Shown piece by piece: positions 1 through 10,094 of a stretch of DNA of 64,000 bases (position 1 is the first letter of the stretch; every line of letters starts with the position of its first letter). The DNA is from JARIHD01 sp963815935 (GTDB lineage Bacteria; Patescibacteriota; Saccharimonadia; Saccharimonadales; UBA4665), in the NCBI GenBank assembly GCA_963815935.1, contig CAWFIL010000002.1, forward strand, positions 186,001-250,000, in the 5' to 3' direction. The translations under genes were made by a program, and so were the position numbers. The notes under the pieces were generated by a model. The model was not told where the DNA came from and did not search any database. It saw nothing but the letters and a program-made list of their open reading frames with translations.

Positions 1-377
1 CAGTGCGTACCGGTATGACGGATGGATATAGCTCTGACGGTGTCGATGGATGCTTCTTTAAGTACAATAGCAGTTTAAACGGTGGTAAATGGCAGGCGAT
101 ATGCGAGAGCAACTCGACACAGTCAACGTGCGATACGGGTATTACAGTTAACGCTAACCAGTGGTACCGGTTAACCCTCATTGTTAACTCCTCGGGCACA
201 CTGGCGACATTCTACGCCGACGGTAGCAGTACATGTTCAATTAGCAGCAACATCCCGACATCTGCTGGCCGCGAGACTAGCTGGAATGCCTCGATTGTCA
301 AAGCCGCTGGTACTACTAGCAGGGCTATAGACATGGACTACGTTGAACTGCAAGACGTTCTGGGTACGTCACGTTAA
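1..377 (+). CDS. C-terminal part of a secreted lectin-like (LamG/concanavalin-type) protein, partial
   Basis: The reading frame is open at the left edge of the window and stops at 375-377, so only about 124 C-terminal residues are seen. The stretch has the feel of a LamG or concanavalin A-like jelly roll: W-Y-R-L-T-L-I-V followed some ten residues later by the F-Y-A-D-G turn typical of such sandwich domains, then a closing strand with D-Y-V-E-L. Cysteines are present, as expected for an exported protein. The true start lies outside the window. It is followed by the giant adhesin gene on the same strand, so both probably belong to a surface-protein locus. The fold assignment rests on pattern only. 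Confidence 0.5.
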   Translation, partial: VRTGMTDGYSSDGVDGCFFKYNSSLNGGKWQAICESNSTQSTCDTGITVNANQWYRLTLIVNSSGTLATFYADGSSTCSISSNIPTSAGRETSWNASIVKAAGTTSRAIDMDYVELQDVLGTSR

Positions 378-577
378 ATTAGCCAAAGCTGAGAGAATAA
401 CCTAAAGCTTGCTGCTGGCACGTTGGCGGAAGCTTGGCAAAACCGACATAGTCAGCTGGCCTTATAATGCTAGTCTATCTGTTTCGATAGCACGCGTTAG
501 CTTCACTATGTGTGATTTTATGTTGTAAAAAAGATTGCCCCTTAACCATAAGGGGTGTAAGATTGAGTGGGGTCTTA
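378..577 (+). promoter_or_regulatory. Upstream region of the giant adhesin gene with -10 box and hairpin
   Basis: A perfect TATAAT lies at 463-468. No good -35 hexamer is at 16-18 nt. A 7-bp hairpin (CCCCTTA, loop ACCA, TAAGGGG) occupies 538-555, shortly before the chosen start at 578. It has no U-run on the plus strand, so it may be a 5'-UTR structure rather than a terminator. No gene is visible here. Confidence 0.4.
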
Positions 578-3500
578 GTGCCCAAAAAGAAAAAAGCCGT
601 GGAAAACAAAGACCAAAACAGTGCCGTCCCGAACGGGCAAAGCCTGGGCGATTTTGATATATCGTCTAATGGCGGCGTTGTAAAGGAACCACTAGATACA
701 AACGCGTTGTCTTATGAGCCGGGTGTACCCGAGCCGCTCACCTCGCAAGAGCAGCCAAGACGACAAACTAATCCTTTCCTGCGATTTGTTAGGAGGGCTG
801 ATGTTTTGTTGGTTGTGCTTTTGTTTACGGGTATTGCAGTAGGCATCTTTTTCACGACAACGCACAATAAGCAACGCAACAGTAATGCAAGTACTGCGAC
901 CGTGGCGGACCGTTTTGGTACGGTCAAAATACCTCTGAGCGAGATAGTAAGTGGCAAAGATCTTACGCTAGCTGGCGCCCCTAATGTTACTATTAATGGC
1001 CCCATCCAGCTTAACGATGGCTTGCTGTTGTCGCCTAGCCTACAGCCAACCGGCGCCAAGCCGGGGCAGATCTACTACGATCAGTCGACTGACCAGTTGG
1101 CCTACTACAATGGCAGCAACTTTGTATTCTTGACTGGCGCCCCTGCGGGTGGCGTTCAGAGCTTGGGTGGCGGTACTGGCCAGCTATCCTTGGGTGGCGG
1201 GCTGTCGCTCACCGGCACGCAAGTATCCAACAGTGGCGTGCTTTCGGTTCAAGGTCAGAACGGCGCAGTTACGCTAACGGCTGGTGCCGGCATCGTAATC
1301 AACGGCACTAACTTTAGCAACAGCGGAGTGCTTAGTGTCTCGGCAGGCAACCCAAACGTGAGTGTTACTAGCGACGGGCAGGGCAACGTAAAGATAAGCG
1401 TGACTGGCGCTGGGACGGGCACTGTGACAAGCGGCGGCGGAGTTGTCGGGTCATTGCCATTATTTACCGCTTCGCAAAATATTGAAAACTCCATAGTTAC
1501 GCAAAGTGGTCTAACGGTGACTATCAGTGGCGATCTGAGCGTAGTAACCGGTGGACTGACGCTTAGCAACGCGCTCACGGTTAGCAACGGTGGAACCGGC
1601 ACTACGTCATTAGCGGCAAATGGTGTACTGGTTGGCCATGGCACGGCAGCTGTGAGTTCGGTAACGTCGGGAGTCGCTGGCTTGTGCCTGTTGTCGACGG
1701 CTGGAGTTCCTGTCTGGGGCGCTTGCCCGTCAGGGAGCGGAGTCTCGTCACTGAACGGTCTGACCGGTGGTCTTAATATAGCTAACGCTAGTGGCGTAGG
1801 TACAACGGTGACAATTGATGACGCTAGCACGGTTAACAAGGGAATCGCTAGCTTTAACGGTACAAACTTTAGCGTGACCGGTGGCGCAGTCAACACTGCT
1901 CAAAACATTAACACCGGCGCCACCCCTACATTCGCTGGCGTGAACACAAATAATATCACTCCATCTGCTGCTCTTACGGTGGGTGTGAGCGCTCAAACGG
2001 CTTTGCTACAAGGCTCAACAACAACGATCACCTCTAACGGTGCTGGCAATAACATCGTTCTAAACTCGGCTGCCAGTATCGAGCTGCAAGACAACACGAA
2101 TGTTACGGGAAGTATTACGACCACGGGCGATGTTGCAGTTAACGGTGGCAATCTGACCTCATCGGGCGCACTCAACATTACACCTGGGGGCGCACTCACG
2201 GTCGGCGCTACGAGCCAGACTCTAACGTTGCAGGGCGGTGCGACATCTAGCTTTACTGCGACCAGCGGTGCAAGTACGACGGTGGTTGCGTTTACGAGCC
2301 CAATAGCTAACACGACGTTGAACTTCCCAGCCTTGTCGGCTGGTACCTATACCATTTGTACAACCAGCGGTAACTGTGCTGGTGCTGGCGTGACGCTTCA
2401 GGCGGCATACAGCAACTCATCTTCGCCCGAGATTACGCTTGATGCTACCCGAGGTGCCCTGACGATCCGCGACAACAGCACGCCACTTGGGGCGAACCTA
2501 TTCGAAGTTCAAAACAACGCAGGCAGCGCTACCTACCTGGCGGTTACAAGCGGCGGCATCGCCGTTTCGGGTACTGCTACGGTGACCGGAACGGTGAATG
2601 CAAGCACCGGTACATTGCAAACTAATGGCACCACCCGCATTGATAACTCGGGCAACGCTGTAAATATTGGCTCGTTGACGCTGTCGGGTGCTGTTTCTGG
2701 CGGCACGTCGTACTCGGGTTCGGGTAACATCAACACGACCGCTGGTGCTCTCCAAACGAATAGTACCACCCGCATCGATAACAGTGGCAACTTGGTTAAC
2801 ATAGTTGCACTAACTGCTAGCGGCAGCGGCACATTCCAGGGTGGCAATGTCACGCTCGGCGCCGCGGCTCAGGCAGGCACAATCACACTGAGTGACGGTA
2901 GCTCTAATAACGGCATCCTACAGGTTGCGGCCTTGGGCCAAGACACGGCATACATTTTGCCTGATCCTGGTGCAAGTACGGCGACCATCTGTCTGACGAC
3001 AGGCAACTGTGCTGGTACGGGTGGCGGTGTTACTACGGGCGGTGGCACGACCAACAAGTTGGCTAAATTTACCGGAGCACAGGCAATTGGCGACTCAAGC
3101 ATTTCGGACGACGGCACCAATGTTACTGTCTCTGTCGATGTAATTGTGCAGGGGGGTGACCTGACTCTCGGCAGCACATCCCAGCCAGCTTCTGTGATTC
3201 TGCACGATGGTAACGGCCAGACTACAACACTGCAGGCAGGCGACTCGGCTGCCAATCTTTCGTTTATACTGCCAACGAACACCGGTACTGCAAACCAGTG
3301 TCTAAAGCAAAGTGGCACAGGCAACCAGTTAGTATGGCAGGATTGTGATGGCGGTGCAGGCGGCAGTAGCGCAACATTGCAAACGGCTTACAATAACTCA
3401 GTTAACCCAGAAATAGTACTCAACAGCAGTGTGGGTGGCCTGACCATCCGCGACAACAGCACCCCTTTGGGCACAAATTTGTTCGAGATTCAGAACAATG

Positions 3501-6500
3501 CTGGCAGCTCGACCTACCTGGCTGTGACGGTTAGTGGCTTGAGTGTTACGGGCACGACCACAGCATCTGGCAATCTCAACACGACCGCTGGTGCTCTCCA
3601 AACGAATAGTACCACCCGCATCGATAACAGTGGCAATCTAGCTAACATCGGCAACATTACAGGCAGCGGTGCCATTACTATTGCGTCAATCGGTGTGGGT
3701 AATAACATTACCGTTGATGGAGCGAACCAATTCGTCGTCCAAGACGCATCTGTATTTAACGCACTGAGCACATTTAATGGCAATGTTGATGTGGGCGCTA
3801 ATGATATCCTGGGCACGACCGGCAATATTAACCTCACGAACTTTGATGTAGCCGGTGCAACCGGTGCTGTCACTGCTGGTACCTACAACGGCCAAACGAT
3901 CTCTAGCTCAGCAAACTTTACAGGTACGGTGACTGCTGCCGGCAATTTGACGCTGACTGCCGGCGACATTGCTGTTAACGGCGGTGATATCACCTCGACT
4001 GGCGCCCTCAACATCACTCCTGGTGGCACGCTCACCGTTGGTGCTACCGGTCAACAATTGATTTTGCAGGGAAGTGCCAACACTCAACTTACGGCAACTG
4101 GCAGTGGCTTCACGACCACGGTCGGGTTCAGTGGTACACCGACTGCAGCGGTCACTTACAACTTTGATCGGTCGGTCGCAACAGGTACTTACACGATCTG
4201 TACGACAATCGGCAACTGTGCCGGTACAGGTGGCGGCGTTACAACTTCGGGCGGGACTACGGGGACAATAGCAGTATTTACAGGTTCACAGACGCTCGGT
4301 GATTCACTTCTGTCGCAGAGTGGTTCGGTGGTTACGGTCAATGGTAACCTTAACCTAACCTCGGGTAACCAATTTACGGTCAATGGCACGCAAATCTCAT
4401 CGGCTAGCCTTTCAAACGACGCCAATCTGGCTAAGCTGGGTTCCTCGCAAACGTTTACCGGCAACAGTGTCGCTTTCCAGAATGGCGCTAACTCTGCCAA
4501 TGCATTTAATGTACAAAATGCCGCTGGCGACCGAGTGATAACAGTCGATACTGCAGCGGCGCAAGTTGTACTCGGTGTGGGCGGTTCTCTTGATGGCAAG
4601 CTGGCCTTTGCCAACATGAGCAATGCCAACACCGTAACTATTCTGCCGGGTACCCCAACCGCCAACCGTACACTGACTCTGCCGGATGCCAGTGGTATCA
4701 TCTGTACCAACTCTGGGAACTGTGCTGGTGCTGGTGCCACGTTACAGACTGGCTACAACTTCTCAACTGGTGGCACGACACCAAAGATCAAGGTCAACAG
4801 TACGCTACTGGGTGTAGACATCCAGGATGCCGATACAACCATCGGCGCCGATTTGTTTGATGTGCGCGCCAGCAACGCTATAGGTTTGGGCTCAGTGATG
4901 TTCGGCGTCGGCAGCACTGGCCAGGTTATACTTCAAAATGCTTCTAACTCAGCAACCGCATTTCGACTATTGACTGCCGGCGGCACTGCCGTCCTAACAG
5001 GCGACACCACGAACGGCCAGGTTATTCTGGGACAGTCGGGTACGCTGAACGGCGCGCTAGTCTTTAACAATTCATCTAATGCAAACACGACGAGTATTGC
5101 GCTCACGACTCCAACTGCCAACCGTACAATTACGTTGCCAAATGACTCCGGCACTGTGTGCTTGAGCAGCGGAAACTGTTCTGGTTCTGGCTCGTCCAAC
5201 ACCTTGCAGGCCGCCTACGATGCCGGTAACACCGTTACGACCAGTAATGCGCGTGATATTAGCTTTACGTTGGCGGATACTGCTACTGACTCTAACTTTT
5301 TGATCAACCTGCAATGTAGCGTAAGTTGTGGATCGAACGGCAAGTTCTCTATCCAAAATGCTGGTACCGATGTGTTTGACGTTTCGCCCGCAGGTGGTGC
5401 GATTGGGATACAGCCAACAACTGATACGGCGACTGCATTCAACATGAAGACCTCAATTGGCAATAATATCTTTACTGTTGACACACTAAATGGTCGCGTT
5501 GGTATTGGCTTGGGCGGTAATAACACGCCGGGCCTAACGCACGAAGGGCTAGAAGTGAAAGGCGCTCTGCGTTTAAGCGGTGCGTTCAATACGTACGCCG
5601 ACAACTACATTTCGCCTCTCGGGAACTCAGTGGCGACTATGATCAACGTCCTCAACTATGACCCGGGCGCGTATAACCAAATCATTGCGTTAGGCCTGCC
5701 ATCAACGGCGAATACGAACTCTCGGGTTATTACGGTACTCGATGCCCGCGCCGGCGCCCACCAACCATCGCTGGCGGTGATAAGCCCCAACGAAAACGAA
5801 GTTGGTGGTTTCTCATGGGATGGCTCGAGCAGCGACTTTAAGGTCAAGAACTCTAACACGACCGGCTCGATCATGCTTAATGTTGGCGGTACAGATACTG
5901 CCATTATCAAGAGCACGGGCTTGGGTGTTGGTATGACGCCAAACGCAAGCTACAAGATCGACGCAGCTGGTGATATCAACATTTCGAGTGGCTCATCGTA
6001 CCGTATTAATGGCACGGCTATCTGCACCTCGAGCGGCTGTACGCCGGTGCCCGGATCGGCATCATACATTCAGAACCAGAATGCTTCGGTTCAGACGGCC
6101 GCCAATTTCTGGGTAAGCGGCACTGGCCGCGCTGATACCTCTATCCTGACGCCAACTATTGATGCGGTGGGTGCCGCCAGTCTGAACGTCGGCAGCACTA
6201 ACGCTACAGTTATCAACCTGGGCCAGTCCACGGTAAATACTGTCAACTTTGGCAAATTGTTTAGCGGGGATAGTGTGTATGTCGGCACGACTTCGGTGCC
6301 TGGGGTCGGGGTGAATGGCCGTCTGACTTCAATTTCTGGCAACGCCACAACTATCACTGGTGTATTCCGTGCTGCTGCATCGCAGTCTGTGGATGTGTTG
6401 CAGGCGCAGGATTCGACGGGTGCTTGTCTGTGGCGCGTCAGCCAGAGCGGCACGACCGGCTCGTGTGATTCATCTAGTATTGCTTCGGGCACATCAAATT

Positions 6501-9500
6501 TCCGATCGGGTGATGTAAGCGGTGCGGGCTTAAACTCTGGCTCGGTCACATTGCGTACGGGCAATTCAACATCTTCAGGCAACACCGGCAATATCACGAT
6601 TAAGAGCGGTGACGCAACTAGTGGCACGGCGGGTAGCATATCTATCGATAACGGGAGTGGTAGTTCAGCAGGGGTCATTAGTATCGGCACAGGCGCTAGC
6701 GCTCACTCTATCGGCATTGGCACAGGTGCGGCTAATCAATCTGTCACCATCGGTTCTACTAGCGGTACGAGCACACTTACTCTTGATGCTGGCACTGGTG
6801 CCATCAACATTGGCACGAGTGCTGGTGCGCGTACGGTCGCTATAGCTACCGGTGCTGCCTATCAAGGAGTTACGATCGGTTCTACCTCGGGCGCAAGCTC
6901 ACTACTTTTGCAGGGCGGTACCGGAAACGTAACCATTAAAACGGCTGGAACTACCTCAGCTTTCTTGGTGCAGGACACGTCAGGCCAAGCGCTCTTTAAT
7001 ATAGACAGCGCCAATGGCTGGAATATTAACAACGGCAATACACACCCCAATAACTTACTCGAGAATCCAAGCTTTGAGGCAAATGCTACATATACTGCGA
7101 GTGGCTGGAACTTTAGTAGCCAGGGTGCAATAAGTAGTGCCGGTTCACCTCATCACGGTAAGAATGAGTTCGTGTATACGCCGAACGGAACTTTGCTGAT
7201 CCTGTCGAGCTACAAGTACCTGGAGGCACAACCGGGTGATCAGTTCTACGCCGAGGTTTGGTATAAGGTTGCTTCTGGCACCAATGGTACGTCTAGCTTC
7301 TCATTCAGCTACTATGATAAAAACAAGAGCAACATCGGTACTAGCTCGGTCACTAATTTCAGTACGGCCAACACTAGCTATACGCTTGCTACGGTAACTG
7401 GCACGGCTCCGGCAAACACGGCCTACGTGCGACTGACAACTGGTGTTAACGCAACTTCGACAACTGGCGCGTGGTATTTCGACGACTACACTATGGTTCG
7501 CACCAATCAGCAGGCACCGTTTACCTTTAAGAACAATGTGAATTCGCAGAACGCTCTGCAGGTGCTCGACTCGTCGAGTAACTCAGTACTTAACGTCGAC
7601 ACTACCAACAGGCGCGTTGGCATAGGCACTAACTCTGCCACACCAAGCCGTACGCTCGATGTAAGCAGCAACGATTCGGTTACTGCGACGCCAGCGGTTC
7701 GGATCTTGCAGGCGGGTTCGGGCGACGCAAGCGCCGAGTTTGCAAATAGTGGTGCCTCGTTCTATATGGGGCTGGATGCTAGTTCTGGCGCATTCGCTGT
7801 CGGCAGCTCGACTTCGGCTGTTAGTACGACGACTTCGGGTAATGTGGCGAACGACAACTACGACTCGGGTAACAATAATATGATTAGCTCGACGAAGGTA
7901 ACGGCTGGCGCAACTGGCACGGTCTCTACGATCAGTGTGTATATCGGCAACGTGGATGCCACTAACAAGCATATGCAAGTTGCCCTCTACTCAGACGTCG
8001 GTGGCACTAACGCCCTAGGCACCGTGCTTACGAGCAGCGCGACGCAGACCCTGACACCAAACGCATGGAACAGTTTCTCGGTCTCCGCAGCAAGCGTTAC
8101 TAGTGGTGCCACGTACTGGCTGGCATTCAATGTCGACGGCAGTGGTACGCAGTACGGTTACGCCAATACGGGTACCTCTAAATGGACGAATAATACTGTG
8201 AGCTTCGGCACGTGGTCAAACAATCCGACTATTACCTTTACGGGTAGCCAGGCATACCAGATTACGATGACCATTGCTCCAGCTGGTGTCACTGATACGT
8301 TCAATAATAGTCTCTTTAGTTTGGGTCAGAGTGGCAATGCCACGTTTAAGGTCAATCTAGACTCGGCTAATGCATTCCGTGTCCTGGACAGCTCGGGCAA
8401 CACCCAATTCGCCGTCGACACCAGTACTCAGAAGGTGTACGTCGGTGACCCAGGCGGTTCGAATAGCACCGGCTTGCAGGTTCAGGGCGCGGCCACCGTC
8501 AACGGTTTACTGACAGCGGGCACCTTTACGGGTGCGGGCCTCACCGATTGTAGCTCTTCAAACTCCAAACTTTTGTGGAACTCCAGCACCAAGCAGTTCT
8601 CGTGTGGCACTGATCGGGCATCGTTCACGATTCGCAAAGCTGCCGACGAGACGGTGAACAACTCAAGCGTAATGCAGAACGACGACGACTTTACCTTTAG
8701 TATCGGTGCCAACGAGACGTGGGCCTTCCAAATTTACGCCGATGTAGTGTCTAGCACCGCCGCCGACTTCAAGGCAACTGTAACTGCGCCCGCAAGCTCA
8801 ACATGCCGTATAGACTTTAATAACATCTACAATGTCCAGAATAACTACATCACAAGCTGTGGTGTTACGAGCGGTGTTATCCCTCATTCCGACTCAGCCG
8901 ACGAAGAGTATATCATGTACGGTACGGTGGTAAGTGGCGCCACGAGTGGTAGCGTAACGCTCCAGTGGGCGCAGCAGACGGCAACTGCCGTCAATACCAC
9001 CATGCGTGCTGGCGGCTACATGGTTGCCTACAAGATAAGCGGCGCCGACTTGGCTGAGGCATACTACACCAAAGACACTAGCATGACACCAGGTGACATT
9101 GTGGCTGTTGATGGCAGCTTGAAGGCTGGCGTCAAGAAGTCTGAGGGCGCTTACGACTCGCACGCATTGGGGATTGTCTCGACACAGCCTGGCTTTATCT
9201 TGGGTGATAACACCGCTATCGCCAGTGATGGGCAGCCAGTGCTGCTTGCGCTATCTGGTCGCGTGCCGGTTAAAGTGTCTATGGAGAACGGTCCAATCGA
9301 GCCAGGTGACTACCTAACGACCTCGAGTACACCAGGCGTTGCCATGAAGGCTACCAAACCAGGCCAGATGATCGGCAAGGCGCTGGAAGGCTTTTCGAGC
9401 GATAACTCTGCCGCAATGGGCACAGTTATGACCTTCGCCAACCTAACCTGGGCCGATCCGTCCAGCGGCGTCACGAGCAATAATACTGTTCAGGGTAGCA

Positions 9501-10033
9501 CCTCGGCGTCTGACCTTAACGTATCAGGCAGTATTAGCACGAGTGACCTCACGGTTACCAACAAGGCTACGATTGCTGTACTGCAGGTTGGTACAATGAC
9601 TGCCAACAACGTAACTATCCAGGGCAATGCAAACATCGCTGGCGATCTTAATCTACAGGGTACGGGCCTTAGCCGCAACGCTATTACGAAGCGTTTCAAG
9701 GCGACCAAGGCGATCGCGATCGGTGCAGTTGTTATCGCTGACTCCGATAATGACGGACAAGTTACTACCACGATGCTGGCCGCTGACACCCGTGTGCTTG
9801 GCGTAGCTCTGACTGCCGCCAACCCTGGCGACGATGTAACTGTCGCAATTGGCGGCACGGTCCAGACCCAGGCGGCAGATGGTTCGGCAATTAACGCTGG
9901 CGATCTGTTGGTAAGTGCCGCGCAAGAAGGCACGGCAGAGAAGGCGACCAACCCTGGGGTTGGCTCATTGATCGGCAAGGCCCTGAGCAGGCCAGCTGAT
10001 GGCAAAGTCTGGACGCTCATCTCGCTCCAGTAG
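578..10033 (+). CDS. Giant repeat-rich surface adhesin, N-terminally membrane anchored (about 3,151 aa)
   Basis: The frame is open from 512, but I choose GTG at 578 because it follows a G-rich stretch at 569-572 and opens a typical basic, polar cytoplasmic head. One membrane segment lies near residues 74-94 (VLLVVLLFTGIAVGIFF), with no cleavable signal visible. The rest is a very long Gly/Ser/Thr/Asn/Val-rich region of beta-strand repeats. Modules recur, for example the motif LTIRDNSTPLG at least twice, and an S/T-x-GNC-A/S-G-x-G motif about five times (near nt 2365, 3000, 4210, 4720, 5170). Around residues 2160-2310 and 2420-2570 are jelly-roll-like segments of carbohydrate-binding character. 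From about residue 2820 comes a conserved-looking D-L-A-E-A-Y-Y-T region of the kind found in tail-fibre and CPR surface proteins. Likely role: a fibre for host or surface attachment (inference). Confidence 0.75.
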   Translation: MPKKKKAVENKDQNSAVPNGQSLGDFDISSNGGVVKEPLDTNALSYEPGVPEPLTSQEQPRRQTNPFLRFVRRADVLLVVLLFTGIAVGIFFTTTHNKQRNSNASTATVADRFGTVKIPLSEIVSGKDLTLAGAPNVTINGPIQLNDGLLLSPSLQPTGAKPGQIYYDQSTDQLAYYNGSNFVFLTGAPAGGVQSLGGGTGQLSLGGGLSLTGTQVSNSGVLSVQGQNGAVTLTAGAGIVINGTNFSNSGVLSVSAGNPNVSVTSDGQGNVKISVTGAGTGTVTSGGGVVGSLPLFTASQNIENSIVTQSGLTVTISGDLSVVTGGLTLSNALTVSNGGTGTTSLAANGVLVGHGTAAVSSVTSGVAGLCLLSTAGVPVWGACPSGSGVSSLNGLTGGLNIANASGVGTTVTIDDASTVNKGIASFNGTNFSVTGGAVNTAQNINTGATPTFAGVNTNNITPSAALTVGVSAQTALLQGSTTTITSNGAGNNIVLNSAASIELQDNTNVTGSITTTGDVAVNGGNLTSSGALNITPGGALTVGATSQTLTLQGGATSSFTATSGASTTVVAFTSPIANTTLNFPALSAGTYTICTTSGNCAGAGVTLQAAYSNSSSPEITLDATRGALTIRDNSTPLGANLFEVQNNAGSATYLAVTSGGIAVSGTATVTGTVNASTGTLQTNGTTRIDNSGNAVNIGSLTLSGAVSGGTSYSGSGNINTTAGALQTNSTTRIDNSGNLVNIVALTASGSGTFQGGNVTLGAAAQAGTITLSDGSSNNGILQVAALGQDTAYILPDPGASTATICLTTGNCAGTGGGVTTGGGTTNKLAKFTGAQAIGDSSISDDGTNVTVSVDVIVQGGDLTLGSTSQPASVILHDGNGQTTTLQAGDSAANLSFILPTNTGTANQCLKQSGTGNQLVWQDCDGGAGGSSATLQTAYNNSVNPEIVLNSSVGGLTIRDNSTPLGTNLFEIQNNAGSSTYLAVTVSGLSVTGTTTASGNLNTTAGALQTNSTTRIDNSGNLANIGNITGSGAITIASIGVGNNITVDGANQFVVQDASVFNALSTFNGNVDVGANDILGTTGNINLTNFDVAGATGAVTAGTYNGQTISSSANFTGTVTAAGNLTLTAGDIAVNGGDITSTGALNITPGGTLTVGATGQQLILQGSANTQLTATGSGFTTTVGFSGTPTAAVTYNFDRSVATGTYTICTTIGNCAGTGGGVTTSGGTTGTIAVFTGSQTLGDSLLSQSGSVVTVNGNLNLTSGNQFTVNGTQISSASLSNDANLAKLGSSQTFTGNSVAFQNGANSANAFNVQNAAGDRVITVDTAAAQVVLGVGGSLDGKLAFANMSNANTVTILPGTPTANRTLTLPDASGIICTNSGNCAGAGATLQTGYNFSTGGTTPKIKVNSTLLGVDIQDADTTIGADLFDVRASNAIGLGSVMFGVGSTGQVILQNASNSATAFRLLTAGGTAVLTGDTTNGQVILGQSGTLNGALVFNNSSNANTTSIALTTPTANRTITLPNDSGTVCLSSGNCSGSGSSNTLQAAYDAGNTVTTSNARDISFTLADTATDSNFLINLQCSVSCGSNGKFSIQNAGTDVFDVSPAGGAIGIQPTTDTATAFNMKTSIGNNIFTVDTLNGRVGIGLGGNNTPGLTHEGLEVKGALRLSGAFNTYADNYISPLGNSVATMINVLNYDPGAYNQIIALGLPSTANTNSRVITVLDARAGAHQPSLAVISPNENEVGGFSWDGSSSDFKVKNSNTTGSIMLNVGGTDTAIIKSTGLGVGMTPNASYKIDAAGDINISSGSSYRINGTAICTSSGCTPVPGSASYIQNQNASVQTAANFWVSGTGRADTSILTPTIDAVGAASLNVGSTNATVINLGQSTVNTVNFGKLFSGDSVYVGTTSVPGVGVNGRLTSISGNATTITGVFRAAASQSVDVLQAQDSTGACLWRVSQSGTTGSCDSSSIASGTSNFRSGDVSGAGLNSGSVTLRTGNSTSSGNTGNITIKSGDATSGTAGSISIDNGSGSSAGVISIGTGASAHSIGIGTGAANQSVTIGSTSGTSTLTLDAGTGAINIGTSAGARTVAIATGAAYQGVTIGSTSGASSLLLQGGTGNVTIKTAGTTSAFLVQDTSGQALFNIDSANGWNINNGNTHPNNLLENPSFEANATYTASGWNFSSQGAISSAGSPHHGKNEFVYTPNGTLLILSSYKYLEAQPGDQFYAEVWYKVASGTNGTSSFSFSYYDKNKSNIGTSSVTNFSTANTSYTLATVTGTAPANTAYVRLTTGVNATSTTGAWYFDDYTMVRTNQQAPFTFKNNVNSQNALQVLDSSSNSVLNVDTTNRRVGIGTNSATPSRTLDVSSNDSVTATPAVRILQAGSGDASAEFANSGASFYMGLDASSGAFAVGSSTSAVSTTTSGNVANDNYDSGNNNMISSTKVTAGATGTVSTISVYIGNVDATNKHMQVALYSDVGGTNALGTVLTSSATQTLTPNAWNSFSVSAASVTSGATYWLAFNVDGSGTQYGYANTGTSKWTNNTVSFGTWSNNPTITFTGSQAYQITMTIAPAGVTDTFNNSLFSLGQSGNATFKVNLDSANAFRVLDSSGNTQFAVDTSTQKVYVGDPGGSNSTGLQVQGAATVNGLLTAGTFTGAGLTDCSSSNSKLLWNSSTKQFSCGTDRASFTIRKAADETVNNSSVMQNDDDFTFSIGANETWAFQIYADVVSSTAADFKATVTAPASSTCRIDFNNIYNVQNNYITSCGVTSGVIPHSDSADEEYIMYGTVVSGATSGSVTLQWAQQTATAVNTTMRAGGYMVAYKISGADLAEAYYTKDTSMTPGDIVAVDGSLKAGVKKSEGAYDSHALGIVSTQPGFILGDNTAIASDGQPVLLALSGRVPVKVSMENGPIEPGDYLTTSSTPGVAMKATKPGQMIGKALEGFSSDNSAAMGTVMTFANLTWADPSSGVTSNNTVQGSTSASDLNVSGSISTSDLTVTNKATIAVLQVGTMTANNVTIQGNANIAGDLNLQGTGLSRNAITKRFKATKAIAIGAVVIADSDNDGQVTTTMLAADTRVLGVALTAANPGDDVTVAIGGTVQTQAADGSAINAGDLLVSAAQEGTAEKATNPGVGSLIGKALSRPADGKVWTLISLQ
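2730..2790 (+). repeat. 61-bp exact direct repeat inside the adhesin gene, copy 1
   Basis: This segment is identical to 3576-3636. The copies are 846 bp apart, which is 282 codons, so they stay in frame and encode the same residues around the N-T-T-A-G-A-L-Q-T-N-S-T-T-R-I-D motif. Exact identity at the DNA level within a diverged protein repeat suggests recent duplication or gene conversion. Confidence 0.9.
3576..3636 (+). repeat. 61-bp exact direct repeat inside the adhesin gene, copy 2
   Basis: Second copy of the exact repeat at 2730-2790. It could support in-frame recombination that deletes or duplicates 282 codons of the adhesin. Confidence 0.9.
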
Positions 10034-10070
10034 GCTAGCACTTAACCTGGTAGTGCCTAGTAGATAATGG

Positions 10071-10094
10071 TATACTTCCTCTCGAAGAGGGGAT
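10071..10094 (+). promoter_or_regulatory. -10 box and ribosome binding site of parA
   Basis: TATACT at 10071-10076 is followed by a GAGGGG Shine-Dalgarno at 10087-10092, 2 nt before the ATG. A self-complementary stretch (CTAGCACT paired with AGTGCCTAG, one bulge) in 10036-10060 could end transcripts of the adhesin gene, although it has no U-run. Confidence 0.45.

Noticed and set aside
2340..5200. CRISPR-like periodic repeats
   Set aside because: The repeated segments are coding, unevenly spaced and in frame. They are protein modules, not a repeat-spacer array.
692..10041. Many long minus-strand and alternate-frame open stretches under the adhesin gene
   Set aside because: They lie opposite a continuous low-complexity coding frame rich in Ser/Thr/Gly/Ala codons, which seldom produces stops on the other strand. 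None has a promoter or ribosome binding site in the pattern of this genome.
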